This document shows, piece by piece, positions 59,960 through 61,915 of a DNA stretch of 61,915 bases (its first letter is position 1; the number at the start of each line of letters is the position of its first letter). The stretch is taken from the NCBI GenBank assembly GCA_019120075.1, contig DWVT01000204.1, positions 1 to 61,915 on the forward strand. The letters run 5' to 3'. Both the position numbers and the translations under genes were made by a program. The notes beneath the pieces are model-generated. The model ran no database searches and was not told where the DNA came from. It saw only the letters and a program-made list of their open reading frames with translations. The DNA comes from Candidatus Mediterraneibacter excrementigallinarum (GTDB lineage: Bacteria > Bacillota > Clostridia > Lachnospirales > Lachnospiraceae).

Positions 59960-60892
59960 TTATTTATCAGAAAGCGTAATACTCATCTGATTCAGCATCA
60001 GTTCATACAGCTGACGGTGCTTTTTCACGATTACTTCCAGGATAATCCCACAGATCCACATCAGCGCACCCACAGTGGCCACCACCCCACAGACGATCAC
60101 CGTCGGGAATTTTAATACAAGACCGGTCTGCAGATAGTCAACAAATACCGGGACAAAAAAGGCAATGGCGATAACCCACAGCAGCACTGCCACGCTGAGG
60201 AAAAACTTAAAAGGCTTATACTCCCGGAACAGAGAAGCGATCGTCCTTAACACCCTGAAACCGTCGGAGAATGTGTTCAGTTTTGACTCACTGCCCTCCG
60301 GCCTGTCTCTGTATGTGACCGGGACCTCCTCCAGCAGAAAATTCTTGTCCACCGCATGGATCGTCATCTCCGTCTCAATCTCAAATCCCTTGGACAGGAC
60401 CGGAAATGACTTCACAAACAGACGGCTGAACGCCCGGTATCCTGTCATGATGTCTCTGACATCATTGTTGAAGAGTTTATTGATCAGATAACGGACAACC
60501 CGGTTTCCCGAATTGTGGAACGGCCGCTTGTTCTCTGTAAAATAAGTGGAGGACAGCCTGTCCCCGATCACCATATCCACTCCCTTGTCAAGCACAAGAT
60601 CCACCATCTGTCTTGCGTTTTCCGCCGGATAGGTATCGTCGCCGTCGATCATCAAATAACAGTCCGCGTCAATATCCCGGAACATGCTCCTGACTACATT
60701 TCCTTTCCCCTGGCGGTACTCATACCGGACGATCGCGCCCGCCCTGAGCGCGATCTCATCCGTTCCGTCAGTAGAATTGTTATCGTAGACATAGACATCC
60801 GCCTCTGGAAGGGCCTCACGATACTCCCGTACCACTTTCTCTATTGTCTGGCTTTCATTGTAACATGGTATCAAAACCGCTATTTTACTCAT
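59960..60892 (-). CDS. Glycosyltransferase family 2, polyprenyl-phosphate sugar type (GtrB/DPM-like)
   Basis: A 310-residue membrane-linked GT2 enzyme: N-terminal GT-A domain with LIPCYNES, DNNSTDGT, MIDGDDTYP (DxD-like) and IMTGYRAFSR, then two C-terminal membrane segments (FLSVAVLLWVIAIAFFVPVF; TVIVCGVVATVGALMWICGII). It would load a sugar onto undecaprenyl phosphate, passing it to the GtrA protein. AAAAGGAAAAC precedes the start. Upstream, in the same direction, is a DUF3048 protein. The sugar is unknown. Confidence 0.9.
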   Translation of the reverse strand: MSKIAVLIPCYNESQTIEKVVREYREALPEADVYVYDNNSTDGTDEIALRAGAIVRYEYRQGKGNVVRSMFRDIDADCYLMIDGDDTYPAENARQMVDLVLDKGVDMVIGDRLSSTYFTENKRPFHNSGNRVVRYLINKLFNNDVRDIMTGYRAFSRLFVKSFPVLSKGFEIETEMTIHAVDKNFLLEEVPVTYRDRPEGSESKLNTFSDGFRVLRTIASLFREYKPFKFFLSVAVLLWVIAIAFFVPVFVDYLQTGLVLKFPTVIVCGVVATVGALMWICGIILEVIVKKHRQLYELMLNQMSITLSDK

Positions 60893-60939
60893 GACTTAAG
60901 TTTTCCTTTTCTTTTTTCTTCCCTGTCCGTCGCATCTGC

Positions 60940-61915
60940 CTACTGCATCTGCGTCTGGTTCGGGTAGTTTATTGCTATGTATGTCTTTCCTCTGTTAAGA
61001 GAAAGTTCCTGTCCGTTCTCATCATAAAGATGAATCCGGTCCTGTTCATTATTTTCCTGCTTATACCAGTTGATCTTCTGCATCCCGCCATTGGAGATAT
61101 AATATCCCACTGCGTCCTCTCCGCCGGACCAGTCCACATTCTTATGTCCCACATCATCACGAACGGTAATGCTGGTCTCCAGTACGATCACATTGGTAAA
61201 CGCCAGCTGATTTCCCGTTTTCCCGTCAATCTGAGGCTTGCCGGTATTTTCCTTTTTATACGTTCCACTCTGCTCATCGTAAATCAGAGCTGCGCTTTGC
61301 GCTCCGAAATCAATATCAACTCTGGTGCAGTCGCCGCCTGATGGTTTGATCTGCTCATCCAGCCCGTTAAATTTAAACGCTGTATCTTTCTTATCATCCT
61401 GAAGATCTGTCCTGGTTCCCTGGGACTGTACATAGGAAGCAAATTTCGTTCCGTCGAAATACGCCGTGTGCTCCAGCGCATATCCAGAATTCAGTCTGTC
61501 CTGATCCCGTCCGAAGAGACCTCCCGGATTATACATCCCGTCATACTGATCCAGTCCCAGCGCCGCAATGTAATCTCCCATGCTCTCATCAATCCCCCAG
61601 TTTACATAGAACGCGTCAAATCCCTGAGAGATTGCCGGGAAATACGCGCGGCAGCTTCTGATCGCACACACCTTCGGCACCTTGGTATAGTCTGCGTAGA
61701 GCGCCATAAACCGAGTCTGATCTCCTTCCACAGGGATCTCAAAGATGATATCCGCTTCCTCTACACCGTACTGAGGCATTGCCGCGGGAATATTGTTTAC
61801 CATTACCGCAACAGGTCTTTTCCCGATCGCATCCTCAGATAAATCCGGTACGCCGGTAAGCAGATTCTGATTCTCCGGGATCACTTCCTCCGGTTCTTCG
61901 GGTTCTGCCGGTTCT
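60940..61915 (-). CDS. DUF3048 domain protein, YerB-like (5' end outside the window)
   Basis: The frame is open through the right edge, so the N-terminus (probably a lipoprotein signal) is missing; the visible part begins in a Pro/Glu repeat (EPAEPEEPEE) and continues with DUF3048 (GKRPVAVMVNNIPAAMPQYGVEEADIIFE, CAIRSCRAYF) to the C-terminal domain (YNWYKQEN-like, GKTYIAINYP). YerB-like lipoproteins are surface proteins of unknown activity in Firmicutes. It lies 47 bp upstream of the glycosyltransferase gene in the same direction. Confidence 0.88.
   Translation of the reverse strand, partial: EPAEPEEPEEVIPENQNLLTGVPDLSEDAIGKRPVAVMVNNIPAAMPQYGVEEADIIFEIPVEGDQTRFMALYADYTKVPKVCAIRSCRAYFPAISQGFDAFYVNWGIDESMGDYIAALGLDQYDGMYNPGGLFGRDQDRLNSGYALEHTAYFDGTKFASYVQSQGTRTDLQDDKKDTAFKFNGLDEQIKPSGGDCTRVDIDFGAQSAALIYDEQSGTYKKENTGKPQIDGKTGNQLAFTNVIVLETSITVRDDVGHKNVDWSGGEDAVGYYISNGGMQKINWYKQENNEQDRIHLYDENGQELSLNRGKTYIAINYPNQTQMQ

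Overview
The window looks like chromosome from a low-to-mid GC Clostridia, most likely a gut Lachnospiraceae. The evidence is the T-box-controlled valS, AGGAGG-type ribosome sites before nearly every gene, YesM/YesN sensor pairs, an ECF transporter, a DUF6512 protein, and an L-rhamnose/L-fucose microcompartment locus. No rRNA or tRNA gene, CRISPR array, transposase, integrase or phage gene was found. Most genes lie on the minus strand.

Layout: (1) 1-4540: the start of an LTA-synthase-type gene running off the left edge, valS with its T-box leader, and a membrane-anchored glucosaminidase. (2) 4707-10958: a rhamnose-type ABC importer (binding protein, two permeases, double ATPase) with a divergent AraC regulator. 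(3) 11145-22774: a bacterial microcompartment (BMC) operon with shell genes (pduU-, pduT- and eutN-like and four BMC-H), a class II aldolase, CoA-acylating aldehyde dehydrogenase, Zn alcohol dehydrogenase, pduL, pduS, a PduO-C-like protein and a PduV/EutP GTPase, followed by a DeoR repressor and an iron alcohol dehydrogenase. (4) 23021-29902: a PHP phosphoesterase, a DUF6512 membrane protein, a GH78 rhamnosidase, an AraC regulator and a YesN-type response regulator. (5) 29914-39021: the partner YesM-type kinase, a CUT1 ABC importer without its ATPase, an isomerase and rhamnulokinase, and another AraC regulator. (6) 39006-42195: an orphan ParA, an HD hydrolase, then an SDR with a satellite pduB-type shell gene. 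(7) 42266-49796: ferredoxin-nitroreductase, hflX, mnmM/ytqB, a TPR lipoprotein, a heavy-metal P-type ATPase, a small alarmone synthetase and an EIIC-like membrane protein. (8) 49988-53749: dihydropyrimidinase, NCS1 permease and a divergent YheO/DauR-type regulator. (9) 53895-58994: an ECF transporter with two SAM hydroxide adenosyltransferases. (10) 59148-61915: a small conserved ORF, GtrA, a GT2 glycosyltransferase and a DUF3048 protein cut by the right edge.

How it works together (inference): rhamnosides enter through the CUT1 importer and are cleaved in the cytoplasm by the GH78 enzyme. Free deoxyhexose enters through the rhamnose-type importer. Isomerase and rhamnulokinase give the 1-phosphate ketose. 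The compartment's aldolase then splits it to DHAP and L-lactaldehyde. Inside the shell, lactaldehyde can be oxidised to lactoyl-CoA, lactoyl-phosphate and lactate (aldehyde dehydrogenase and PduL) and reduced to 1,2-propanediol (Zn-ADH), so NAD and CoA can recycle internally. PduS and PduT could carry electrons across the shell. No diol dehydratase or glycyl-radical enzyme is present, so this is an aldolase-type rather than a propanediol-type metabolosome. The least conventional parts are an apparent two-start BMC-H gene, an 81-bp tandem repeat and a 16-bp RNA hairpin inside the operon, a second promoter and operator in front of the aldolase, and the satellite SDR-pduB locus about 19 kb away.
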